Assembly: GCA_035415815.1 (NCBI GenBank)
Contig: DAOOGR010000072.1
Location: 1-8,016, forward strand
Direction of reading: 5' to 3'
DNA: 8,016 bases
Source: Rectinema sp003452735
GTDB taxonomy: Bacteria; Spirochaetota; Spirochaetia; Treponematales; Rectinemataceae
Within the stretch, counting starts at the first letter, position 1. Each line of letters starts with the position of its first letter. The notes beneath the pieces were generated by a model. That model saw only the letters and a program-made list of their open reading frames with translations. It made no database searches and was not told the origin of the DNA. Below are positions 1 to 5,171 of the stretch, one piece after another. The position numbers were made by a program, and so were the translations under genes.

Positions 1-39
1 TACACAGATACTATGACCGTGACTTTCTTTGTTTTTTAG
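1..39 (+). CDS. Possible 3' end of an upstream plus-strand gene
   Basis: Frame 1 is open from the window edge to a TAG stop at 37-39 and encodes only YTDTMTVTFFVF. The peptide is rich in Thr and aromatic residues and ends in Phe, which resembles the last beta-strand of outer-membrane beta-barrel proteins, where a terminal aromatic residue is recognised by the BAM machinery. A terminator-like hairpin begins 32 nt after the stop, which fits a real gene end. Twelve codons cannot establish a gene, so both the coding call and the barrel idea are weak. Confidence 0.35.
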   Translation, partial: YTDTMTVTFFVF

Positions 40-71
40 TCACAGTTTGAACCACAGAATCTTAAAGGCTT

Positions 72-107
72 AAAAGCAGCCATGCCATAGAGCATCTGGC
101 TGCTTTT
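72..107. terminator. Bidirectional intrinsic terminator
   Basis: The arms 72-81 (AAAAGCAGCC) and 98-107 (GGCTGCTTTT) pair perfectly over 10 bp around a 16-nt loop, which itself contains ATGC/GCAT. A T-run follows on the plus strand (103-109) and a shorter T-run lies on the minus strand. The hairpin could end both the putative plus-strand gene stopping at 39 and the minus-strand tRNA-Pro transcript, whose mature 3' end is about 55 nt away. Confidence 0.8.
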
Positions 108-162
108 TTATTCACCAAACATAATTGGCTATCAAAGATATGCTATATATACGCGAAAATTT

Positions 163-235
163 TCGGGCTGAGAGGATTTGAACCTCCGACATCTTGGTCC
201 CGAACCAAGCGCGCTAGCCCCTGCGCTACAGCCCG
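163..235 (-). tRNA. tRNA-Pro (anticodon CGG)
   Basis: On the minus strand the full cloverleaf can be drawn: acceptor CGGGCTG/CAGCCCG, D stem GCGC/GCGC, anticodon stem CTTGG/CCAAG around loop TTCGGGA, and T stem GGAGG/CCTCT (one G-U) around TTCAAAT. The anticodon is CGG, reading the Pro codon CCG. C1-G72, A73 and G35-G36 are the usual proline identity elements. It is 73 nt long with no encoded CCA, so the tail must be added enzymatically. No promoter is visible in the 7 nt between its 5' end and the upstream hairpin, so it may be co-transcribed with tRNA-Asp. Confidence 0.97.
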
Positions 236-242
236 AATGCTT

Positions 243-271
243 AAAAAAAAGCCCGTCGCGTGGCAGACGGG
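243..271 (-). terminator. Terminator-like hairpin between the two tRNA genes
   Basis: Read on the minus strand, CCCGTC and GACGGG (plus-strand 266-271 and 252-257) form a 6-bp GC-rich stem with an 8-nt loop, followed by one C and eight T residues (250-243). This is the standard form of an intrinsic terminator for the tRNA-Asp transcript. It ends only 7 nt before the mature 5' end of tRNA-Pro, so complete termination here would leave tRNA-Pro without an obvious promoter. It may be leaky, or be a processing hairpin. Confidence 0.75.
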
Positions 272-334
272 TCTCAATCCACATGACGCTGAACTGCAAA
301 GATACGCGCCTGCGCGCACGAACGATGCTGTGAT

Positions 335-408
335 CGGGAGCGACGGGGCTTGAACCCGCGATCTCCGGCTTGACAGGCCGGCGCGATAACCAGCTTCGCT
401 ACGCCCCC
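335..408 (-). tRNA. tRNA-Asp (anticodon GTC)
   Basis: The minus strand folds as acceptor GGGGGCG/CGCTCCC (one G-U), D stem GCGA/TCGC, anticodon stem CCGGC/GCCGG around loop CTGTCAA, and T stem GCGGG/CCCGT around TTCAAGC. The anticodon is GTC and the discriminator is G73, as expected for aspartate. It is 74 nt long and encodes no CCA. It is the first tRNA of the minus-strand pair and has a strong promoter 23 nt upstream (431-459). Confidence 0.97.
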
Positions 409-430
409 TTGTCATGACTGACGGCTTGGT

Positions 431-459
431 ACTATATCGGCGCCCTAGTTTTGTGTCAA
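431..459 (-). promoter_or_regulatory. Sigma-70 promoter for the tRNA genes
   Basis: Read on the minus strand, a perfect -35 TTGACA (plus 454-459) is separated by exactly 17 bp from a -10 TATAGT (plus 431-436). Transcription would begin near 424, about 16 nt before mature tRNA-Asp. The -35 box contains the TGA stop codon (456-458) of the Rsm22-family gene, so the promoter begins inside that gene's end. The box match and position make this the best-supported promoter in the window. Confidence 0.85.
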
Positions 460-1892
460 TAGGATATGAGGATAGCGCCTGTCTTTTGGTCATATTCCGT
501 TTCTTTTTCGATCTTCTTTGTCGAATCGGAGGCTGCGCTGCTCCTCGTTTGTATACGCAAGAGAACACCAGATTCTGGCAACGAATTAGATTGTGCGGTC
601 GAAATAAGAGTATAGCCTAGGGGAGAACAAGCATATCTACCGACTCTTGAACGAGAAAGCGCAATTGGTTCGGAGACAATTCGACAAGCAATCTGATCGC
701 GTCCCTTATTTGCCTCGGACAGCAATGGCGGCTTGCCAGGACTCCGACTCTTTTTCTCTTTATTCTGATTCGAGGATGACATTGGGGATGGATATCGTTT
801 TATGTAGAGATAGCTAAAAGACAGTTTTTCTTTGGCTAGACCAGCTTCTTGCGATAACCTATAGAGCCATTTGGGAGCATAACTCGTGGGCATGGAGAAA
901 TGGCACCAAGGATATTTTACTCGTGGAGCAGGCATGCGGACAGGCGCCAAGAAACCATTCTCTTTGCTTTGAATGGAATCCGATCTTCGAAGAGAATCCG
1001 ATTGTCGAATAAAACTCGATCTTAGAATTGAACCCGAGCCAAGCTCCTTTTTTATATCTAGGTTTCTAGGACTTCTTTCGATAATATGTTCTTGCCCGCT
1101 TTTGAAAATTCCAGGCATGGGACAAGCCGAGTTATGCGGGCAAGGAGCTAAAATCTCACAATTATCCTGAATGGCAGCGGCGCGCAGAGCGCTTAGAAAT
1201 CCCCCACATCTGGGTTCGCCAGGTTCCACGATCAGCATTGAAGCATCATGGCTGCAATACCGTATCATGGATCGATATAGATCGCTGGCATTTTCGAAAA
1301 GCGTTCCTTTGCCTTTCCAGAAGAATTCGTTGAAGACATTTATGGCGCAGAAGAGATCGGCCCTTTCCTTAATCGGTTCTCCGAACCTAATGTGTCTCAA
1401 TTCGATCTTCCATGGTGGCAATTCTCCGGTATGCTCTACAGCGAGAATCTCCAGAATGAGTTTTCCCGCCTCCATTATTCGAGGAGCTCGATCCGCACAG
1501 ATGATTGTAAGAGGAAGCTTTCTCAATTCAGGCTTGGCGCAATAGAGCGATAAAGGCAAGGTCAGCGGCCCCGAACCCATATCGATTATGGTGGCATCTG
1601 GCTTAAGCTCGACCGAAAGATCCGTCAAAAGGGCGATAAGCCGCACGAGGTTCCAAGGCATGAAATAGCGCAGATAGGCCGAAAAAAAGGCGGGATTATT
1701 GAGATAATCGCTTGTACGCTGCGCTCTCTCCATTGTCAATAGTCGCCAAAGACTCTGAATGCTGTAGCGAAGCTCTGCGCGATGCTGGATGGAAATAGGA
1801 TTTGCTTCATCGATACAGTGCGGAAGCCTTTCCAAGGCCGATGCCGCATCTTCGCTTATGCGAAAATTATAGAGAAGATTATTTTCAGTCAT
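456..1892 (-). CDS. Rsm22-family small-ribosomal-subunit methyltransferase-like protein
   Basis: This 478-residue protein matches the Rsm22/METTL17 family, SAM-methyltransferase-like proteins that act in small-subunit ribosome assembly. Visible marks are a SAM-binding motif DMGSGPLTLPL (104-114), an acidic strand end CADRAP (132-137), AINVFNEF (183-190), VEPGEP (222-227), the cysteine motif CPHNSAC (251-257), WCHF (329-332) and GRYACS (418-423). Cys251, 257, 330 and 422 match the four cysteines that hold an Fe-S cluster in mitochondrial members. About 65 extra residues, Ser/Arg-rich and partly hexad-repeated (286-309), separate the second and third cysteines. A second charged linker covers about 367-400, and the last 30 residues look like an unstructured tail. 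No clear Shine-Dalgarno precedes the ATG. The gene lies 30 nt after tdh and probably shares its transcript. Whether it methylates or only scaffolds cannot be told. Confidence 0.85.
   Translation of the reverse strand: MTENNLLYNFRISEDAASALERLPHCIDEANPISIQHRAELRYSIQSLWRLLTMERAQRTSDYLNNPAFFSAYLRYFMPWNLVRLIALLTDLSVELKPDATIIDMGSGPLTLPLSLYCAKPELRKLPLTIICADRAPRIMEAGKLILEILAVEHTGELPPWKIELRHIRFGEPIKERADLFCAINVFNEFFWKGKGTLFENASDLYRSMIRYCSHDASMLIVEPGEPRCGGFLSALRAAAIQDNCEILAPCPHNSACPMPGIFKSGQEHIIERSPRNLDIKKELGSGSILRSSFIRQSDSLRRSDSIQSKENGFLAPVRMPAPRVKYPWCHFSMPTSYAPKWLYRLSQEAGLAKEKLSFSYLYIKRYPSPMSSSNQNKEKKSRSPGKPPLLSEANKGRDQIACRIVSEPIALSRSRVGRYACSPLGYTLISTAQSNSLPESGVLLRIQTRSSAASDSTKKIEKETEYDQKTGAILISY
976..1047. 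repeat. Degenerate 18-bp tandem repeat inside the Rsm22-family gene
   Basis: Units start at 976, 994, 1012 and 1030. The first two share GAATCCGAT followed by NNTCGAANA, the third is diverged (AAACTCGATCTTAGAATT), and the fourth keeps only GAACCCGAG. Because 18 bp is six codons, the protein shows hexads of the form S-x-[SF]-[LIF]-x-x (SGSILR, SSFIRQ, SDSLRR, SDSIQS; residues 286-309). The repeat stays in frame and lies within a segment that is absent or very short in typical family members. Confidence 0.7.
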
Positions 1893-1922
1893 GGGCTAAT
1901 AATTTTATAACCAAGTATTCTA

Positions 1923-2948
1923 TCATTCCAGATTCAGGATAACTTTTCCAGACTCCCCGGAGAGCATGGCCTCGAAGCCTTTCTCGAAGTCATCGAAGGA
2001 GAATCTATGGGTTATTACAGGGCTTATATCCAGCCCAGACAACAGCATGGTCTGCATTTTGTACCAAGTCTCGAAAATTTCGCGGCCATATACTCCTTTT
2101 ATGAAAAGCCCTTTGAAGATGATCCTCGACCACTCGACACCAGCTCCATCCGGCAAAAGGCCAAGCAGCGCCATGCGTCCGCCATTGTACATGTTTTCGA
2201 TCATCTGCTCGAGAGCCTTGGGGTTGCCCGACATCTCCATCCCGACATCAAAGCCACCAACCATTCCAAGTCTTTTCTGTACTTCTTTTAGGTCTTCTTT
2301 ATCGACATTTACCACACATGTCGCTCCCAGCTTTTTTGCAAGCTCGAGCCGCCATGGATTTACATCCGTCACCACTACATTCCTAGCTCCCACATGGCGC
2401 GCTATAGCTGCAGCCATGCAACCGATAGGCCCTGCTCCGGTGATCAGGACATCTTCACCTGTCATATCGAAGGATAGCGCCGTATGGGTAGCATTCCCAA
2501 AGGGATCAAAAATAGCTGCGATATCATCGGAGATGGCTTCATGCACACGCCAAGCGTTTTGTGCAGGGACGGCCACATACTCCGCGAAACAACCATCTCG
2601 ATTTACGCCAATTCCAATAGTATTGGGGCAGAGATGATGTTTGCCGGCGCGACATGCTCGGCAAGTACCGCACCATATATGGCCTTCTGCCGAAACGCGC
2701 TCTCCGATTCTATAGTCTTGTACCGATCGACCCTTATCGACAATCTCGCCAACAAATTCATGACCTACAATTTGACCGATATGGATTGTATGCTGCGCCC
2801 AGGTGTTCCATTTCCATATATGCACATCGGTGCCACATATTGCCGTTTTCTTGACTTTTATCAACAGATCGTTATCTCCAATATGGGGTATAGGGACTTC
2901 TTCCATCCAGAGTCCTGGTTCGGCGTTCCTTTTGACAAGTGCTTTCAT
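1923..2948 (-). CDS. tdh: L-threonine 3-dehydrogenase
   Basis: A zinc-dependent medium-chain dehydrogenase that oxidises L-threonine with NAD+ to 2-amino-3-oxobutyrate, which Kbl cleaves to glycine and acetyl-CoA. Catalytic zinc ligands Cys38, His63 and Glu64 and structural-zinc Cys93, 96, 99 and 107 sit at the same positions as in the E. coli enzyme, as does His90. The NAD-binding motif GAGPIG is at 171-176, with Asp195 ending the second Rossmann strand. The start at 2948 gives 341 residues, the E. coli length, and has AAGGAG 4 nt upstream. An in-frame ATG at 2999 would add 17 residues with no homology and is rejected. No kbl gene is adjacent. The Rsm22-family gene follows 30 nt downstream. 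Confidence 0.95.
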   Translation of the reverse strand: MKALVKRNAEPGLWMEEVPIPHIGDNDLLIKVKKTAICGTDVHIWKWNTWAQHTIHIGQIVGHEFVGEIVDKGRSVQDYRIGERVSAEGHIWCGTCRACRAGKHHLCPNTIGIGVNRDGCFAEYVAVPAQNAWRVHEAISDDIAAIFDPFGNATHTALSFDMTGEDVLITGAGPIGCMAAAIARHVGARNVVVTDVNPWRLELAKKLGATCVVNVDKEDLKEVQKRLGMVGGFDVGMEMSGNPKALEQMIENMYNGGRMALLGLLPDGAGVEWSRIIFKGLFIKGVYGREIFETWYKMQTMLLSGLDISPVITHRFSFDDFEKGFEAMLSGESGKVILNLE

Positions 2949-2952
2949 ATTG

Positions 2953-2958
2953 CTCCTT
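2953..2958 (-). promoter_or_regulatory. Shine-Dalgarno site that fixes the tdh start
   Basis: Minus-strand AAGGAG lies 4 nt before the ATG at 2948, while the in-frame ATG at 2999 has no such site close upstream. This decides for the shorter, 341-residue enzyme. Confidence 0.8.
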
Positions 2959-2981
2959 TTTTGACTTTGCGCATTTGTTTC

Positions 2982-3017
2982 CCATAATTTTCGATGCATG
3001 AATTATTTTCGATCCAT
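2982..3017 (-). promoter_or_regulatory. Mini-ORF and duplicated 18-nt segment in the tdh leader
   Basis: On the minus strand GAGGAG (3026-3031), 8 nt of spacer and ATG begin a four-codon frame, Met-Asp-Arg-Lys-stop (3017-3003). Exactly 18 nt after this ATG a second ATG begins a near copy of the same segment, with 14 of 18 bases equal, but its frame stays open and runs into tdh. The ribosome-site spacing of the mini-ORF is good, so it could be translated as a short leader. Its function is inference. Confidence 0.35.
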
Positions 3018-3061
3018 AAATTCTACTCCTCTATGGGAATGCAGGCGCGTAGATCAAATCA

Positions 3062-3092
3062 CATTTCAAGTATACTACCAAATATTGAAATG
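3062..3092. repeat. Inverted repeat, possible operator for tdh
   Basis: CATTTCAA (3062-3069) and TTGAAATG (3085-3092) are perfect 8-bp inverted arms 15 bp apart. They flank and partly cover the best -10 candidate of tdh, the placing expected of a repressor site. The spacer is AT-rich and long for a terminator, and no T-run follows. Confidence 0.4.
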
Positions 3093-3096
3093 AGAA
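3069..3096 (-). promoter_or_regulatory. Possible promoter of tdh and the Rsm22-family gene
   Basis: On the minus strand TTCTCA (3091-3096; 4 of 6 matches to TTGACA) and TATACT (3069-3074; 5 of 6 matches to TATAAT) are 16 bp apart. This would give a leader of about 110 nt holding the mini-ORF. The -35 is poor and the region is AT-rich, so a chance match is possible. Confidence 0.4.
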
Positions 3097-3228
3097 ATGC
3101 AATAATCGAAATCATCTCTCGATAAATTGGGTCCCTATCTTTCTATGATTTTTCGTATTTGCAGTTTTTCTATTTTTTAAATTTGGAATTATGTGGCGCT
3201 TAAAGAAAGAGAGAAGCCGTCCAAAATG

Positions 3229-4128
3229 CTACAATAGGAAAAAGAGAGCAGCTCCACCTACCGCAACCGCCGCGCCGACTACTTCTAGATAATGGACTTT
3301 TTGCTTGAGTATCAACACCGATGGCACAATGATAACTACGGGAGTAAGAGCCATCAACGTACTTGTTGCTCCCACCTGCGTATGTTGCATGGAGAAGAGC
3401 GAGAGAGCTACACCCAAAAATGGGCCGAAAATGGAGCCCTTGAAAGTTGAGCGAAAGGCCTCTTTTATTTTGGGCATCTCGATTAAGACAAATCTTCCTT
3501 GTCCGATGAGCAGCGCATTTATTGCAAAGCCAAAAATCGCTACGAATGCACGAATTTGCGTGCCGGAGATTGGGCTATAGTTGCCCAGACCAGCTTTGCT
3601 GAGCACCATGCCTCCAGCCTGAAAAATGGAGGAAAGAAAGCCATATAAAAGTCCTTTTGCAGAGAGCTTCTCTTTATTGTCTTTTTTATTTTGACGAGAA
3701 CGAGTGGTGACAACAATTAGAATGCCAGCAACGGTCACCGCCATTCCAATGAGTCGATATGCTTGCATCCGTTCGCCTATAAAGATAAAGGCAAAGAAAG
3801 CAGTAAAAATAGGCGTAAGCGATTGAAAAATGACAGTAATTCTTGAACCTATCAATATATATGCATTAAAAAGAAAAAAGTCGGAAATTACGAAGCCAAC
3901 GAGCCCCGACAAGCCCAAGAGAATCCATGTCCTAATTGGCGCGTCATAAGGGAAAGGCACCGCCCGTTCGACCATGCCGGATATTCCGAGAAACAAAAAG
4001 GCGAAAACCACTTTCCAAAAATTGACAGCCAGTGCGCCGACTTTCTTGGAGGCGGTCTCGAAGAATATCGCTGAAAAAGCCCAACAAACCGCGGTTCCAA
4101 ATGCGGCAAGAAGCGCAAATCTCTCCAT
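3229..4128 (-). CDS. EamA/DMT-family membrane transporter
   Basis: An integral inner-membrane protein of the drug/metabolite transporter superfamily, whose members usually export or take up small metabolites such as amino acids; the substrate cannot be read from sequence. About ten hydrophobic helices fall into two EamA halves (roughly residues 4-142 and 157-299) split by a charged linker rich in Lys/Arg/Asn (about 143-156). The first half holds the typical stretch SLTPIFTAFFAFIFIGERM and the second the matching LMALTPVVIIVPSVLILKQ. The length of 299 is normal. The start is ambiguous: ATG at 4128 is chosen, but GTG at 4131 directly precedes it and neither has a strong ribosome site. The stop is TAG. 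It is divergent from the kinase-BON gene, and a 280-nt gap before tdh suggests separate transcription. Confidence 0.88.
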   Translation of the reverse strand: MERFALLAAFGTAVCWAFSAIFFETASKKVGALAVNFWKVVFAFLFLGISGMVERAVPFPYDAPIRTWILLGLSGLVGFVISDFFLFNAYILIGSRITVIFQSLTPIFTAFFAFIFIGERMQAYRLIGMAVTVAGILIVVTTRSRQNKKDNKEKLSAKGLLYGFLSSIFQAGGMVLSKAGLGNYSPISGTQIRAFVAIFGFAINALLIGQGRFVLIEMPKIKEAFRSTFKGSIFGPFLGVALSLFSMQHTQVGATSTLMALTPVVIIVPSVLILKQKVHYLEVVGAAVAVGGAALFFLL

Positions 4129-4154
4129 CACTTGGTATTCTAGCCAAAGGATTC

Positions 4155-4184
4155 CTTTTATAAAAGGGGCTTTTATAGAAGGGG
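4155..4184. repeat. 15-bp tandem repeat in the divergent promoter region
   Basis: CTTTTATAAAAGGGG (4155-4169) is followed at once by CTTTTATAGAAGGGG (4170-4184), with one mismatch. The first copy lies within the perfect palindrome CCTTTTATAAAAGG (4154-4167). Each unit carries a TATA core readable as a -10 box on the minus strand, so the duplication doubles the possible start sites of the transporter gene. Confidence 0.65.
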
Positions 4185-4199
4185 ATCTGGAGGATTCAA
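4172..4199 (-). promoter_or_regulatory. Possible promoter of the EamA transporter gene
   Basis: On the minus strand TTGAAT (4194-4199) and TATAAA (4172-4177) are 16 bp apart. The -10 lies in the second unit of the 15-bp repeat. Transcription would start near 4165, giving a leader of about 37 nt. Confidence 0.5.
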
Positions 4200-4249
4200 T
4201 ATTGGCAACGCTATACCAAGCAGAAAATGCTGCGGTCTATGAAATTCGT

Positions 4250-4278
4250 TTGACCCGAGGCCTAACTTGGGTTATGCT
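4250..4278 (+). promoter_or_regulatory. Promoter of the kinase-BON/rRNA methylase pair
   Basis: TTGACC (4250-4255) and TATGCT (4273-4278) are 17 bp apart. The start point would be near 4285, immediately before the strong Shine-Dalgarno AGGGAGGTG (4286-4294) and the ATG at 4299. The transcript would thus have a leader of only about 14 nt, little more than the ribosome site. Confidence 0.55.
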
Positions 4279-4298
4279 TTTTTATAGGGAGGTGTAAT

Positions 4299-5120
4299 AT
4301 GGCAGTGATAGCAATTTCTCGCGAGCTGGCTTCTTATGGCGAAGAGACGGCTCAAGAGCTTTCAAAGCTCAATGGATATAAGATCGTCGATAGGGAGCAT
4401 ATCGAAGCGGCTCTTTCGGCGATGGGAATAGATGTGGAAAAGCAGGCTCGATACGACGAGAAAAATCCTGGTTTCTGGGCTTCGCTTTCTCAGCAGAGGG
4501 ATGAATACCTGCATTTTCTCACCCAAACCGTCTATGAAACAGCGCTAGAAAATAATTGTATCTTTATTGGGCGAGGGGCTCATGTAATTCTACGCGGTAT
4601 CAAGAATCTGATAAGCATCCGAATTGGCGCTTCCAAAACAGTTAGAATCGAGAGAGTGCGCAAAGCACAGAATATAGATTCGCGCCATGCCCTTCAGATA
4701 ATCGAGAGCAGCGATCATGATCGAGCTGGTTTTCATAAGTACTTTTTTTCCGTGGACTGGTACAATCCTTCGGAATATGACATGACTTTGACAACCGATC
4801 GCTTCGATCCAATCCATGCCGCTTCGGCGATCGATGCCTTTAGAATGTCCTTTATAACCGAAGATAGAGAAAAAGAAGCTCAGGCAAAGCTTAAAGATCT
4901 ATTGCTTGGAGCAAAAATAGTGACAGAGATCACCTACAATCGAAAAATCCCTATTCATTTCCTTGAGGCAGCGGTGGACCGCGGTGTTGTGGTGCTCCAT
5001 GGAGTATCGAATAGCCGTGCTACTGTAGACAGCGCTGTTGCTACAGCGAATCTCGTGCCAGGCGTTAAACAGGTAGAGAGCGCTATTCAGCTAGTCCAGG
5101 AATTTACTGTTATTCCGTGA
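4299..5120 (+). CDS. Cytidylate-kinase-like protein with C-terminal BON-like domain
   Basis: The N-terminal part (about 1-195) resembles the cytidylate-kinase-like family: AISRELASYGEETAQEL (5-21), a KIVDRE segment (28-33), IFIGRGAHVILR (88-99), an Arg-rich stretch RIERVRKAQ (116-124) and FFSVDWYNPSEYDMTL (149-164). As in that family, the GK[ST] of a classical Walker A is absent, so true CMP kinase activity is unproven. Residues about 200-270 look like a BON domain, with PIHFLEAAVDRGVVVLHG (218-235) and NLVPGVKQVESAI (251-263). BON modules often bind lipids or other ligands, but no signal peptide is seen, so the protein is probably cytoplasmic. A near-ideal Shine-Dalgarno sets the ATG. The RNA methyltransferase gene follows after 51 nt and is probably co-transcribed. 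The canonical cmk is likely elsewhere. Confidence 0.8.
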   Translation: MAVIAISRELASYGEETAQELSKLNGYKIVDREHIEAALSAMGIDVEKQARYDEKNPGFWASLSQQRDEYLHFLTQTVYETALENNCIFIGRGAHVILRGIKNLISIRIGASKTVRIERVRKAQNIDSRHALQIIESSDHDRAGFHKYFFSVDWYNPSEYDMTLTTDRFDPIHAASAIDAFRMSFITEDREKEAQAKLKDLLLGAKIVTEITYNRKIPIHFLEAAVDRGVVVLHGVSNSRATVDSAVATANLVPGVKQVESAIQLVQEFTVIP

Positions 5121-5171
5121 TCGATACATAATGAATAGAACCCGATATGCAATCTTTTGTGAGGATGGTGC

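Noticed and set aside
19..43. Inverted repeat GTGACT/AGTCAC near the left edge.
   Set aside because: Six-bp arms with a 13-nt T-rich loop and no downstream T-run; it overlaps the possible coding end and is weaker than the hairpin at 72-107.
143..568. Minus-strand open frame crossing both tRNA genes.
   Set aside because: It runs through two complete cloverleaves, a terminator and a promoter, so it cannot be a real protein gene.
1171..1545. Plus-strand open frame within the Rsm22-family gene.
   Set aside because: Antisense to conserved SAM-binding and VEPGEP motifs; no supporting homology or ribosome site.
1966..2637. Long plus-strand open frame antisense to tdh.
   Set aside because: It is the complement of a clearly conserved enzyme gene, lacks recognisable domains and ribosome site, and is Ser/Pro-rich as antisense frames often are.
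2949..2999. N-terminal extension of tdh from the ATG at 2999 (17 more residues).
   Set aside because: The start at 2948 has its own AAGGAG, gives the exact 341-residue family length and aligns all metal ligands. The extra residues resemble nothing in the family.
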